DNA of 64,000 bases from Hymenobacter guriensis (GCF_015773195.1 NZ_JADWYK010000005.1:62001-126000); one strand, 5' to 3'. Positions 8,399-18,204 are shown, counted from the stretch's first letter. Notes: generated by a model from the letters alone, not told the origin. Numbers and translations are program-made.

Positions 8399-8829
8399 AG
8401 AGAAGAAGGAGAAGCGGCCGCCGGGGCCGCGGGCAATAGGGCCTGCGCGGAGTCGAGGCTGCTGTTCATGAGAAGGCCAACGGAATCGATGCGCTGCTGC
8501 TGCCGGGCAAAGTAGACCAGCTGCCGGGCGGGCGCCACGGTATCGGCGGGCTTGCGGTACTGGTGCATCCAGCCCATCATGGCGCTTTCGGCGGCCAGCA
8601 GGGCACGCCTACGGGTTGCCACGCCCGCGGAGTCGGCGGCGGGTAGGGCCTGCAGCTGCTGGCGGCGGGAATAGAGCTGGTCCATCCGCGCCATCAGCGA
8701 GTCGTGGGACGCCAGCACGCGCTGCTCGGCGGCAGCTACCTGCTCGGCGGGGTTGGGCGAGGAAGTGCAGGCGGGGAGCAGAGCACTTAAGCCAATGAGG
8801 AGGGCAACAACAATCGAAAACGTACGCAC
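8395..8829 (-). CDS. small lipoprotein, first gene of the SCO operon
   Basis: Predicted 144-residue lipoprotein with a hydrophobic signal and lipobox LLPAC (Cys about 21), then a charged, Gln/Ala-rich helical region that could form a coiled coil (about residues 30-110). No family recognised. The start is GTG at 8829: it gives a well-formed signal peptide, and a consensus -7 element (TACCTTTG) ends exactly 4 nt before it, so a longer protein reading through the promoter is unlikely. The ATGA overlap with SCO suggests a role in the same respiratory or copper process, but this is inference from position only. Confidence 0.75.
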   Translation of the reverse strand: MRTFSIVVALLIGLSALLPACTSSPNPAEQVAAAEQRVLASHDSLMARMDQLYSRRQQLQALPAADSAGVATRRRALLAAESAMMGWMHQYRKPADTVAPARQLVYFARQQQRIDSVGLLMNSSLDSAQALLPAAPAAASPSSL

Positions 8830-8833
8830 GCGG

Positions 8834-8841
8834 CAAAGGTA
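8834..8841 (-). promoter_or_regulatory. -7 element 4 nt before a GTG start (leaderless promoter)
   Basis: TACCTTTG, then GCGG-complement spacer of 4 nt, then GTG at 8829. With the usual start of transcription several bases after the -7 box, the mRNA would begin at or within the start codon. Same spacing is seen at 13745, 18889 and 34836. Confidence 0.6.
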
Positions 8842-8878
8842 CAGCACGATTGGCAACCATGCTCGTCCATTGGCCGGG

Positions 8879-9391
8879 TTACCAGTTGGAATGCAGCTCG
8901 GCGTAGTGCCAGAGCCACGCAGCCAGCGTCCAGGTGCCCCAGAGCAGCAGCCCAAAGCCCAGCAGCAGCACCAGGACCACTACCACCATCAGGCCTTTGC
9001 CGCTGCCCTGGTAGCGGCCTTCCTGGTAGTGGCGGCGCAGGAGCTGCACGTTCCGGTCGTTGGCTTTGTAGGCAAAATCAAAAATATTGCCCAGGATGGG
9101 AATGGAGCCAATGAGCGAATCCAGCACCACGTTGATAACCATCCGCATAATCAGGCTGCCGCTGGCTCCGTGGCGGAACATGGTCATGATCAGCACCCCG
9201 GAAATGGCCATCGACGGCAGGTTGCCCACTACCGGTATCAGGCCCATAATGGGGTCGAGGCCGAAGCGCCAGGTGGTGCCGGGCACGCGAAACTGGCTGT
9301 CCATGAGGCGGGAAATGTGCGAAACCCAGCGCAGGCGCTCATCCTGGTCGAAGGAAGTAGGGGTAGCCGGGGAAACAGGAGAGGAGGCCAT
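8879..9391 (-). CDS. DUF4112 membrane protein
   Basis: Protein of 170 residues matching the DUF4112 pattern: an N-terminal helix with SRLMDSQFRVPGT, then LDPIMGLIPVVGN and SIPILGNIFDFAYKAN, the paired 'G-hydrophobic-P-hydrophobic-G' segments that define the family. A final strong transmembrane helix is at about 130-160. Function unknown; usually a small inner-membrane protein. ATG 9391 (MASSP) is chosen; an upstream start at 9421 would add ten residues without family similarity. Confidence 0.82.
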   Translation of the reverse strand: MASSPVSPATPTSFDQDERLRWVSHISRLMDSQFRVPGTTWRFGLDPIMGLIPVVGNLPSMAISGVLIMTMFRHGASGSLIMRMVINVVLDSLIGSIPILGNIFDFAYKANDRNVQLLRRHYQEGRYQGSGKGLMVVVVLVLLLGFGLLLWGTWTLAAWLWHYAELHSNW

Positions 9392-9516
9392 AAGGGGAGA
9401 GGTTATGGCCTTGTAACGCAACTTCGCGGAAAATGATAAGCCAACCTATTTCGCCGAGCAGCAGTTATACCCCGACGATCTGATCATCAACCATCACACA
9501 CTTACCAATCACCACT

Positions 9517-10500
<984 letters not shown>

Positions 10501-10506
10501 AAACTC

Positions 10507-10539
10507 ATGGTCATACTGAGCTTGTCGAAGCATGACCAT
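10507..10539. repeat. short palindromic repeat/hairpin
   Basis: ATGGTCAT ... ATGACCAT, a perfect 8-bp stem with the core CTGAGCTTGTCGAAGC in the loop. It lies between the convergent aldo/keto reductase and DisA-domain genes. The core resembles a dispersed repeat common in related genomes; that statement is from memory. Confidence 0.55.
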
Positions 10540-10557
10540 TTACCGGAAAGCAGCACC

Positions 10558-12012
10558 TTATTTCCCCAGCGGCGGAAGCAAATCAATCCAGCCATCTTCG
10601 CTTACCACGATGGCCAGGCAGGGGTAGCGGCTGGTTTCCACGTAGCGCACAGCGGAGTTGAAGCGGGACCCGCGCGAGGAGTCGCCTTTGGCCGTGGCCA
10701 GCCCATCCAGAATTGCGCCGATGCCGAAGCAGGTGCCCTGGGGGTCGATGAGCACAGCCCCGTCGATGTTGGTGACCAAACGCACCATGGCCGGGGTGAT
10801 GCGCGTGGGCGTGACGCGGTAGCACTGCGTGGCCAGGCGGCGGGCTTCCTGGGCGGCACCATCCGAAATCAGGAGGATGGTACCCGTAGGCTGGGAGGTG
10901 GCACTTAGCGCCAACGACCACAGATACTCCACCCCCGAGGCATCCATGTCGGGCCAGTTGCGGCGGATGGCCCGCTCGAAGTTTCGCTCATCTACCCGGG
11001 AGCGGGGCAGGCGCGGCGTGTTCGATACCACGCGCATCATCACCTCCCCGGCGTGGCTGAGGTCCCAGCTGTAGTGCTTGGTGAAGTGCACCATGAACAG
11101 GGGCTCATAGTTGGGGTCGTCCAGCTCTACCACCTCGCCCAGGCCAAAGAGGTTAGCTGCGTCGCTCATCAATGCCACGTTTTCCTCGCTCAGCTCCAGG
11201 AGCTTGCGCATCGACCGATGGTCGCGCAGGGCAATGGGTGTTTCCAGCAGCAGCACAGGGCGCACCGCCGGGTGGTTGCGGCGTGATAAAGCCATCAGGC
11301 CCACGCCTTCGTCGCCCTCGTGGCGCAAGGCAGCAATGCCGTTGCAGGCATCGTAGAGGCCGTGGTTGCCATTGCCGACGGCCAGCATAAAGCGGCGGCC
11401 GGCGGCCCGCAGCAGCTCGTTGTAGTCGCGGTCGAGAATGGGACGGTCCTCATCCAGATCCGACTCGCGCAGGGCCCGCAGGCAGTCGTGCAGAAACTCC
11501 TGCACCGTGGCCTGCAGCAGGGAGCCGGCGCGGCCGTGCGGTGCCGAGGGCAAAGCGTAGTGGCTATGATAGGCCTCGGCGTTCATCTGCAACACCACCA
11601 GAATCTGGTAGTTGTTTACGCTCACCGGCTGGGAGCAGAACGACACCCGGGCCTCGGCCGGAGTAGCGGCTTCTAGGTCGGCAATGGTGGCTTCGGTGGC
11701 GCGGCGGAGCAGGTTATACCAGCGCAACTTCTCAAACCGGTCGTGGTCGTTGGGGTGCAGGTGATACACCACCTCGCGGGGGCCTTCGGGCTCCAGCTGC
11801 ATGGCCCGCGTTTTAACATCCTGAAACTGGGCAGGCCGGTAGCGGTGCGTGGGGGGCTCAATTACCACGGCCGCGGGCTCGTTGGCTTCCTTGGCAGCGG
11901 CCAGCCCGAGCAGGAAAACCTCGGGGCGCAGGTTACGGTCAAGTAAATTAAAAATTCCTTCGGCAAACAGCTGGGCGGAAACGCGGAAGAGGCTTTTCTG
12001 GGAATCCCACAT
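10558..12012 (-). CDS. divergent DisA/diadenylate-cyclase domain protein
   Basis: Cytoplasmic protein of 484 residues. The C-terminal about 130 residues look like a DisA_N (diadenylate cyclase, DAC) domain: LLISDGAAQEARRLA, then NIDGAVLIDPQGTCFGIGAIL (DGA at about 417), the loop RGSRFNSA (about 447-454) and IVVSEDGWIDLL (about 468-479). Canonical enzymes have RHR in that loop, where this protein has SRF, so synthesis of c-di-AMP is uncertain. Residues 1-350 contain no membrane segment and may be a sensor region like those catalogued as DACN-type domains (from memory). The start is ATG 12012; an in-frame extension to 12120 has no supporting similarity. It could be an active cyclase with a variant motif, another nucleotide-generating enzyme, or a sensor. 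Confidence 0.75.
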   Translation of the reverse strand: MWDSQKSLFRVSAQLFAEGIFNLLDRNLRPEVFLLGLAAAKEANEPAAVVIEPPTHRYRPAQFQDVKTRAMQLEPEGPREVVYHLHPNDHDRFEKLRWYNLLRRATEATIADLEAATPAEARVSFCSQPVSVNNYQILVVLQMNAEAYHSHYALPSAPHGRAGSLLQATVQEFLHDCLRALRESDLDEDRPILDRDYNELLRAAGRRFMLAVGNGNHGLYDACNGIAALRHEGDEGVGLMALSRRNHPAVRPVLLLETPIALRDHRSMRKLLELSEENVALMSDAANLFGLGEVVELDDPNYEPLFMVHFTKHYSWDLSHAGEVMMRVVSNTPRLPRSRVDERNFERAIRRNWPDMDASGVEYLWSLALSATSQPTGTILLISDGAAQEARRLATQCYRVTPTRITPAMVRLVTNIDGAVLIDPQGTCFGIGAILDGLATAKGDSSRGSRFNSAVRYVETSRYPCLAIVVSEDGWIDLLPPLGK

Positions 12013-12213
12013 GGGCAACGATGGGCAGCCGCGCAGCGGCACTAAAGGGGCAGGTAGCCCGTGTACGCAAATTCGGGGGCAAAAGGTGGCTCTGCGCGCT
12101 GGTTTTAGGCCAACTATCATTCGGCCCGCAGGTTGTCCCCCGGCAAGGTACTGCGGCTGGCAACTTTCTGAAGCCGCTTTAGTATCTTGGTATTACCGCT
12201 TTATCCCACCGCT

Positions 12214-12471
12214 ATGTATGTAGATCTACGATTTTCGATCCTGCTCGCAGTGGTACTGCTGCCCCTGCTGACGGGCTATTGCGCCTACACGCACGGTCGG
12301 TCGTTCCGGCTATGGTTTGCGCTGGGGTGCCTGCTGCCTGTAGGTTCTTTTTTCGTGCTCGTGGCCCTGCTTTACCGCCAGCTGGCCGACCCCGGTGAGC
12401 AGCTGCTGCTGGAAGCCAAAGCCATTCTGGCCACCGCCGAGGAAGAAGAGTTGATGAAGAAGGAAGAATGA
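12214..12471 (+). CDS. small two-helix membrane protein
   Basis: Predicted 85-residue protein with two transmembrane helices (about residues 5-24 and 32-52), a Tyr/Arg-containing turn (YTHGRSF), and an acidic, Glu-rich cytoplasmic tail ending EEEELMKKEE. No family recognised. ATG 12214 is preferred; a -7-like TATCTTGG lies about 25 bp upstream. Coding is supported by the hydrophobic pattern and by its free-standing position between divergent and convergent neighbours. Confidence 0.65.
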   Translation: MYVDLRFSILLAVVLLPLLTGYCAYTHGRSFRLWFALGCLLPVGSFFVLVALLYRQLADPGEQLLLEAKAILATAEEEELMKKEE

Positions 12472-12474
12472 GCT

Positions 12475-12500
12475 ATTGCGAGGCGAGGCCGAAGCAGTGA
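12475..12500. repeat. degenerate solo copy of the TTGCGAG repeat arm
   Basis: ATTGCGAGGCGAGGCCGAAG continues to AGTGAC and closely resembles the right arm (reverse complement) of the composite repeat at 15063-15289. It sits between two convergent stop codons only 36 bp apart. Confidence 0.45.
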
Positions 12501-12507
12501 CAAGGCG

Positions 12508-13740
12508 TCAGGCCTGCTTTAAATACCCCAGCATAGCGCGGGCAACCCAGGCCCCGGTGCTGAAGCAGCCCTGTAGCAGGTAGCCGCCGGTGGGCGCTTC
12601 CCAGTCCAGCATTTCGCCGGCCACGAAGGTCCCCGGCCGCCGGCGCAGCATCAGTTCATCGGTGACTTCCGGCCACGCCACGCCCCCGGCCGAGCTGATG
12701 GCCTCTTCGAGCGGGCGCAACCCAGCCACGGGAATGGGTAGCTGGGTCAGCAGCCGGGCCAAGTCGTCAGCGTTGGTGGGTAGCTCGGGCACCAGCTCCC
12801 GTAGCAGCGTAGGCACTGGTGGCTTAAGGCGCAGCGTCTCGGCAAGGAACTTCGGCCACGATTGGCTTGCTCGTCGCTGCCGCAGCTTTTCCGCCAGTTG
12901 GGCCAGGGGCACATCAGGCTTCAGATTAAGGTGCAGATAGGCCGGCTCGCTGCTGGCCAGCGCAGCTCGTAGCTGAGGCGTGAGGGCATATACCGGCGTG
13001 CCTTCGAGCCCGTAGTCGGTGAGCATAATTTCGCCGCGCACGGGATGGCCGAGGCAACTCAGGGCCACGTTCTTAAGAGGCGCCCGCCCCACTTTCTCCC
13101 GGAAGAAGTCTGACCAGTCTACCTCGACCCCGCAGTTGCTGGCCGCGAAGGGCACGCACCGGATGCCCAGCTCTTCCAGCAGTGGCACCCAGCGGCCATC
13201 GGAGCCGGTTTTGGGCCAGCTGGCTCCCCCGAGGGCAAGCAGCGTAGCAGACGGGTGCAGGATGAGTTCGGTACCGGTAGCTTCGTTTAGGAGAGGCAGC
13301 CCGGTTGCCCCGGCAAAGCCCAGCCAGCGGTGGCGGGTATGCACCTGCACCCCAAGCTCGTGCAGGCGGCGCAGCCAGGCGCGAAGCAAATCGGCGGGCT
13401 TGTGCTCGGGCCGCGGAAATACCCGCCCACTGGTGCCCACAAAGGTGTTGATGCCCAGATCCAGCGCCCAGGCGCGCAGGTCGGTAGGAGAGAAGTGCGC
13501 CAGAAACCGCGCAAACTCAGTGGCATGAAGACCGTAGCGGCTGGCAAATACATCCTCCGGCTCGGCGTTGGTGAGGTTGAAGCCGCCGTGCCCGGCCACC
13601 AGAAACTTGCGGCCCACGGTGTTCTGCGCCTCAAACACGGCTACTCGACGGCCCGCCTCGGCCAGCCGCTGAGCCGCCAGCAGGGCCGCCGGGCCACCAC
13701 CAATAATGGCTATTTCGGGAAGGGAAGACGCGGGTTGCAC
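12508..13740 (-). CDS. NAD(P)/FAD-dependent oxidoreductase, PP_4765-like flavoprotein
   Basis: Flavoprotein of 410 residues in the HI0933/BaiN superfamily, the PP_4765-like branch (TIGR03862 type). The FAD-binding Rossmann motif IIGGGPAALLAA is at residues 12-23; VGRKFLVAGHGGFNLTNAEP (about 42-61) and GTSGRVFPRPEHKPADLL (about 102-119) are family hallmarks. The C-terminus GEMLDWEAPTGGYLLQGCFSTG is the second FAD-contact region. Function unknown. The GTG start at 13740 is fixed by the Rossmann motif and by a -7 element only 4 nt upstream. A second, distinct family member is at 33584. Confidence 0.88.
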   Translation of the reverse strand: MQPASSLPEIAIIGGGPAALLAAQRLAEAGRRVAVFEAQNTVGRKFLVAGHGGFNLTNAEPEDVFASRYGLHATEFARFLAHFSPTDLRAWALDLGINTFVGTSGRVFPRPEHKPADLLRAWLRRLHELGVQVHTRHRWLGFAGATGLPLLNEATGTELILHPSATLLALGGASWPKTGSDGRWVPLLEELGIRCVPFAASNCGVEVDWSDFFREKVGRAPLKNVALSCLGHPVRGEIMLTDYGLEGTPVYALTPQLRAALASSEPAYLHLNLKPDVPLAQLAEKLRQRRASQSWPKFLAETLRLKPPVPTLLRELVPELPTNADDLARLLTQLPIPVAGLRPLEEAISSAGGVAWPEVTDELMLRRRPGTFVAGEMLDWEAPTGGYLLQGCFSTGAWVARAMLGYLKQA

Positions 13741-13744
13741 CCGG

Positions 13745-13752
13745 CAAAAGTA
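13745..13752 (-). promoter_or_regulatory. -7 element 4 nt before a GTG start (leaderless promoter)
   Basis: TACTTTTG on the minus strand, 4-nt spacer, then GTG at 13740. The Rossmann motif begins 12 residues later, so no later start is plausible. This predicts a leaderless transcript. Confidence 0.6.
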
Positions 13753-13874
13753 CGCAGCCGTTTTCAGGGGTGAAGGAGTGCGTGGGTAAGAAACGAAATG
13801 AACCGGCGCGTAAGGGTAGTCCGACCTTAGGCCGCTTTCCTGCGTATCCGAAGCTCATTCCTGCTGACTTGCGT

Positions 13875-15062
13875 ATGGGTCCTTACTCCATTCTGATCGG
13901 GCTGAGCCTGGCCATTATTCTCTCGTATCTGTTTGATCTGGCGGCCCGCGCCACCCGCATTCCGTCGGTGCTGATGCTGCTAGCCACCGGCATTGCCCTG
14001 CGCCAGACGGCCGATTACTTCGACGTGGCCGTGCGCGTGCCGCAGCTGATGCTGGAGCTGTTCGGCATCATCGGGCTGATTATGATTGTGCTGGAAGGGG
14101 CCCTGGACCTGGAGCTGCGCCACGAAAAAGCTCCCCTTATCCGGCGCTCCTTCGTGGCGGCCCTGCTCATTCTGGTGGTGCAGGCGGGGGCCATTGCCTG
14201 GCTGCTGCACCTGTACGTGGGCTCCTCGTTTCAGAGCTGCCTGATCAATGCCGTGCCGCTGGCCGTTATCAGCTCGGCCATTGCCATTCCCAGCGTGGCC
14301 AACCTGGGCGGCGAAAAACAGGAGTTCATCGTGTACGAAAGCACGTTTTCCGACATCCTGGGCATCATGCTCTTCAACTTCGCGGTGCAGGACAACTTCG
14401 CCCAGGGCGTGTCGGTCGTCACGTTTGCCCGCGACGTAGTGGCCGTGCTGGTGGTGGCAGTGCTCAGTACCGCCGCGCTGGCGTTTCTGCTCGACCGGAT
14501 CCGGCTGCACGTCAAGTTTTTCCTCATTATTGCCTTCCTGGTGCTGGTGTACTCGCTGTCCAAGAAGCTGCACCTGTCCTCGCTGATTGTGGTGCTGGTG
14601 TTCGGGCTGGTGGTGAACAATGCCAAGCTGTTTCTGCAGGGCCCGCTGGCGCGCTGGTTTCGGCCCGAGCGTCTGCACGAGGAACTGCACCAGCTCAAGA
14701 GTATCACCGCCGAGTCGGCCTTCCTGATTCGCACGTTCTTCTTCCTGCTGTTCGGCTTTTCCATCACCCTCGGCAACGTGCTCAACGGCGGCCTGCTGCT
14801 GCAAGGCGTGCTGATTGTGGCGGTGCTCACGCTCATCCGGTTTTTCTACCTGCGCTACGTGGCGCGCACCGACCTTGTGCCTGAGCTGTTTATTGCGCCC
14901 AAAGGACTTATCAGTGTGCTGCTCTTCTACAGCATTCCGCAGGAGCACCTCATCGGCGAAATCAGCGAAAACATCCTCTTCGTCGTCATCCTGCTCACCG
15001 GCGTCATGATGATGGTCGGCCTGATGCTGGCCCCTAAGGAGCCGCAGCTGGGCGAGTATTAG
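13875..15062 (+). CDS. monovalent cation:proton antiporter, CPA1/NhaP-like
   Basis: Inner-membrane antiporter of 395 residues with about 11-12 hydrophobic segments and no C-terminal RCK/TrkA domain. It starts at ATG 13875 (MGPYSILIGLSLAIILSYLF); the upstream in-frame extension to 13770 is basic and not membrane-like. Family features: RIPSVLMLLATGIALRQ in helix 2, IVLEGALDLE in the inverted-repeat region, and the ion-site segment AVISSAIAIPSVANL followed by FIVYESTFSDILGIMLFNF, where the ESxxSD acidic pair is the probable cation/proton site. The coupling ion (Na+ or K+) cannot be told. The stop codon TAG is the first base triplet of a repeat region. Confidence 0.88.
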   Translation: MGPYSILIGLSLAIILSYLFDLAARATRIPSVLMLLATGIALRQTADYFDVAVRVPQLMLELFGIIGLIMIVLEGALDLELRHEKAPLIRRSFVAALLILVVQAGAIAWLLHLYVGSSFQSCLINAVPLAVISSAIAIPSVANLGGEKQEFIVYESTFSDILGIMLFNFAVQDNFAQGVSVVTFARDVVAVLVVAVLSTAALAFLLDRIRLHVKFFLIIAFLVLVYSLSKKLHLSSLIVVLVFGLVVNNAKLFLQGPLARWFRPERLHEELHQLKSITAESAFLIRTFFFLLFGFSITLGNVLNGGLLLQGVLIVAVLTLIRFFYLRYVARTDLVPELFIAPKGLISVLLFYSIPQEHLIGEISENILFVVILLTGVMMMVGLMLAPKEPQLGEY

Positions 15063-15289
15063 CGAGTTAGTGACTTAGTGAGTTTTCTGTTCTGTCGTTG
15101 CGAGCAGCGCGAAGCAATCCGTCCTGTACAATACCAGACCCGTTCTTTTACCAGAAAGCCCCTGACGCCAGCGAAGACGTCAGGGGCTTTTCACATTTCA
15201 GGGCTTAGTGCGTTGCTCAGGGCGGATTGCTTCGGCTCTGCCTCGCAATGACAACTCGCTAATTCCCTCACTATTTCACCATCTCACCG
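15063..15289. repeat. composite palindromic element, copy A
   Basis: Fills the whole space between two convergent stop codons. Its outer arms carry TTGCGAGCAGCGCGAAGCAA (15098-15117) and, inverted, GGATTGCTTCGGCTCTGCC (15224-15242). The centre has a strong hairpin AAAGCCCCTGACG / CGTCAGGGGCTTT (15155-15167 / 15178-15190). The internal sequence aligns over its length with the reverse complement of copy B at 33364-33601. Confidence 0.8.
15155..15190. terminator. intrinsic terminator inside repeat copy A
   Basis: 13-bp perfect stem with a 10-nt loop, A-rich on the left and TTTT on the right; can act for the antiporter and, less strongly, for the ClC gene. Confidence 0.7.
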
Positions 15290-17068
15290 CTAGTCCGACT
15301 CTTTGAGGAGCTGGCGGCGGTAGGCGGCCAGAATAGCGGATTTGAGCAGGAACCCGGCGTAGCGGCCTTCCTCTACCACGGGCAGGGCCCAGGCGCCCAC
15401 CTGCTCCATGCAGCGCAGGGTATCCAGCATTGTGTCGTCGGGGTTCACAATGGCGGGGGGCTGGGTCATCAGGTCGCCCACGAGGGTGGTAGTGTAGTGG
15501 TCGTCGTCGAAGAGGGCGTCGCGCACGGTGTCCAGGCTCACGATGCCTAGTAACTCTCCACGTTCGTTTACGACTGGAAACAGGTTGCGCGTGGCGTGGC
15601 GGAAGATATCGACCAGCTCGCCCAGCGTATTTTCGGGCCGCACCGTCACAAAGTCGTTCTGGATAAGATGGTGCAGATCCAGCTGGGAAAGCAGGCCCCG
15701 GTCGCGGTCCTGGTGCATGTAGATGCCCTGCTTGGCCAGCTTACGGGTGTACACTGAATACGGCTCGAAATACTTGGTAACCAGATAGGAGCAAGATGTA
15801 ACGGCCATCAAAGGCACGAACAGCGCGTAGCCGCCGGTAATTTCGGCAATGAGGAAGATGGCCGTGAGCGGGGCGTGCACCACGCCGGCCAGCATCCCGG
15901 CCATACCCAGCACAATGAAATGCACTTCCGGCACCGGGGTCATGCCACTCAGGTTGATGATGCGGGCGTACACGAAACCGGCCAGCGCCCCCACAAACAA
16001 AGAGGACCCAAACATGCCCCCGTTGCCGCCCGAGCCCACCGTGATGGTGGTGGCCACTACTTTCAGCAGCATACTACCAATGGCCACCAGCAGTACCAGC
16101 AGCACGCTGTCGTCGCGGTACACGGCAAACAAGGAGCCATCCACCAGCCGCTCCGACTGCCCGCTCAGCAGCAGCTGCACGATGTCGTAGCCCTCGCCGT
16201 AGAGCGGCGGGAAGATAAACACCAGCAGCCCCAGCGCTATGCCGCCCGCCACAATCTTATGGAAGGGGTTGGGCCACCGCTCATACAGCCGCTCGGCCAG
16301 AAAGTATACCCGAATCATGTAGACCGAGAGCAAGGCCGTGAACATGGCCAGCATAAGGTAAAACGGAATGGCCTCCACGGGCCAGGCAGTGGTAATAAGC
16401 ACGAACGGCTGCCCGGCGTACAGCAGCTTGGACACCACCGTGGCCGTGGCCGAGGAAATAAGCAGGGGAATAAAGAACGGGGCCGACAGCTCCGAGAGAA
16501 TGGCCTCCACCGCAAACAGCACCCCCGCAATGGGTGAGTTGAAGATGGCCGCCACGCCCGCCGCCGCCCCACACCCTACCAGCAGGCGCCGCTCGCGCCG
16601 GCCCACCCGCAGGATGCGCCCCACATTGGAGCCAATGGCCGAGCCCGTGACGGAAATAGGCGCTTCCAGCCCCGCCGAGCCTCCAAACGTGACCGTCAGA
16701 AACGAGGTGACCATCTGGGAATAGAGCTTGCTGCGCGGCACGATGCTGCCCTGGCGGGCAATGTTGTACACGATAGGCCCCACCCCCCGGCTTAACTGCC
16801 CGCCCAGGACGTAGCGCGTAAACAGCACCGACAGCGAAATGCCGAGAATGGGGTAGAGCGACAGCGCAAACACCCGGTATTGCTCGGGCACCCAGGCGAA
16901 AATGAGCCCCTGGCTGACGTGCACGGAGTTTTTGAGCAGTACCGCTGCCAGGCCCGCCAGCAAGCCCACCACAATGCTGAGCAGAATCAGGTATACCCGG
17001 TCGTTGACGTGGCGCAGCCGCCACAGCAACAAAGGGCCCAGCAGCCGGTGGATAACGTTTTTGGGCAT
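15290..17068 (-). CDS. ClC-type chloride channel/transporter with two CBS domains
   Basis: Membrane protein of 592 residues. The ClC core (about 20-430) has GSAGLEAPISVTG at 130-142, whose Glu135 matches the gating glutamate, and AAIFNSPIAGVLFAVEAI at about 173-190. At the place of the internal 'proton glutamate' of E. coli ClC (EE pair) this protein has Glu188-Ala189, so the second Glu is missing, a state found in channels and some other ClC types. Two CBS domains follow (about 465-520 and 530-585) and may bind adenine nucleotides. ATG 17068 is used because upstream residues are not conserved-looking. Convergent with the antiporter gene. Confidence 0.92.
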   Translation of the reverse strand: MPKNVIHRLLGPLLLWRLRHVNDRVYLILLSIVVGLLAGLAAVLLKNSVHVSQGLIFAWVPEQYRVFALSLYPILGISLSVLFTRYVLGGQLSRGVGPIVYNIARQGSIVPRSKLYSQMVTSFLTVTFGGSAGLEAPISVTGSAIGSNVGRILRVGRRERRLLVGCGAAAGVAAIFNSPIAGVLFAVEAILSELSAPFFIPLLISSATATVVSKLLYAGQPFVLITTAWPVEAIPFYLMLAMFTALLSVYMIRVYFLAERLYERWPNPFHKIVAGGIALGLLVFIFPPLYGEGYDIVQLLLSGQSERLVDGSLFAVYRDDSVLLVLLVAIGSMLLKVVATTITVGSGGNGGMFGSSLFVGALAGFVYARIINLSGMTPVPEVHFIVLGMAGMLAGVVHAPLTAIFLIAEITGGYALFVPLMAVTSCSYLVTKYFEPYSVYTRKLAKQGIYMHQDRDRGLLSQLDLHHLIQNDFVTVRPENTLGELVDIFRHATRNLFPVVNERGELLGIVSLDTVRDALFDDDHYTTTLVGDLMTQPPAIVNPDDTMLDTLRCMEQVGAWALPVVEEGRYAGFLLKSAILAAYRRQLLKESD

Positions 17069-17252
17069 AGCAGCGGAAAAAGCCGGCAGTTGGTGGTGGG
17101 CTGCGGGGTGGCGTGGGGTGGGAATGGGCACTACGGAGGCGCGCAGCCAGCGGGAGCAGAACGGCAGAAAGTTCGGCCAAGCGCCCGGCCGCGCTGCCAC
17201 ACTAACGGACAAGATGGAAAACTTACGCTGTAATCGGCCGAAAAAAATGGAA

Positions 17253-18092
17253 TTACTGTACCGCCGCCGGGTGCGGATAGCCCTGCTCGGCCAGTAATTC
17301 CCTGATTCCCTGCATCAGCTCACTTTTCAGCAACTGGGTGCCGCGCCGGTAATCTTCGGAGAACGTCCAGAAATACACGTGCAGGGTGGCTACGGTACCG
17401 TCGGTTTTCTCCACGATAACGTAGGGCGTGTGCGGCTCCTCATTTTCCACATCCTGGTACTGGCGCACGAATTCCAGTACGAGCTCCTGGACCTTGTTGG
17501 GGCGCTTGTCCTGCTCAATATCAATAGCTACCAGGAAGTCCTGGCGGATGTGCCCATCGCGGGTGTAGTTGATGAGCGGCTCGCGCAGCACCAGGGCGTT
17601 GGGCAGGTAGATGTGCTTGCCGTCGAAAGTTTTGATAAGGGTAGTGCGCAGGTTGAGGGCTTCAACCCGGCCCATTAGCTCCTTGTTGTCGCGGATCTGA
17701 ATGGTGTCGTGAATGCGGAAAGGACGGTTGAAAGCCAGCACCACACCGGCCAGAAAGTTCTCGGCAATGTCCTTGAGAGCAAAGCCCACTACAAAGGCAG
17801 TAAGGCCGGCCGCACCCAGCACGCCCGTCACCACGCCGGCGGCCCCTATCACCTGCATGGCCAGCAGCAGCCCCAGGCCAATGAAGGCCCACTTGCTCAG
17901 GCGGGTCAGGAACTCAGCCAGGAGCGGGTCGTGGGAGCGGGCCTGCAGGCGCCCGCCCAGCAGGCGGCTGAGCCGCTGCGCCACAAATACGGCAATAACC
18001 AGCAACACCAGGGCTACGGCCAGCTTCGGCAGCAAAAACAGGAAATGCGCCCAGTAAGTAGTGAGCACCTCGTAGAGGTCGTGAAGTAGCAT
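17253..18092 (-). CDS. small-conductance mechanosensitive channel, MscS family
   Basis: Inner-membrane channel of 279 residues that should release solutes on hypo-osmotic shock. Three hydrophobic segments (about 15-40, 60-85 and 88-112) include the glycine/alanine-rich pore helix GVVTGVLGAAGLTAFVVGFALKD, split here at residues about 86-108, and then the MscS beta domain with FNRPFRIHDTIQI and the C-terminal cytoplasmic alpha/beta domain with FWTFSEDYRRGTQLLKSEL. The length fits MscS of E. coli. It lies beside the ClC and antiporter genes, forming an ion/osmotic cluster, though each appears to have its own promoter region. Confidence 0.93.
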   Translation of the reverse strand: MLLHDLYEVLTTYWAHFLFLLPKLAVALVLLVIAVFVAQRLSRLLGGRLQARSHDPLLAEFLTRLSKWAFIGLGLLLAMQVIGAAGVVTGVLGAAGLTAFVVGFALKDIAENFLAGVVLAFNRPFRIHDTIQIRDNKELMGRVEALNLRTTLIKTFDGKHIYLPNALVLREPLINYTRDGHIRQDFLVAIDIEQDKRPNKVQELVLEFVRQYQDVENEEPHTPYVIVEKTDGTVATLHVYFWTFSEDYRRGTQLLKSELMQGIRELLAEQGYPHPAAVQ

Positions 18093-18204
18093 AGCAGACG
18101 TACAAAGGGGGTAAAGCTTAACTGCCCCGGCTACCCATGGGCGCCGAGGCAGACGAGCCGTTGTACGGAAGGAGCTTCGTTCAAGATTCAGGGGTGGGCC
18201 GGGC

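Noticed and set aside
13770..13874. 35-residue N-terminal extension of the antiporter
   Set aside because: The extension is basic and polar, overlaps the divergent promoter region, and precedes a normal membrane-protein start at ATG 13875.
13980..14948. 322-residue open frame antisense to the antiporter gene
   Set aside because: Gln/His-rich translation typical of the reverse of membrane-protein codons.
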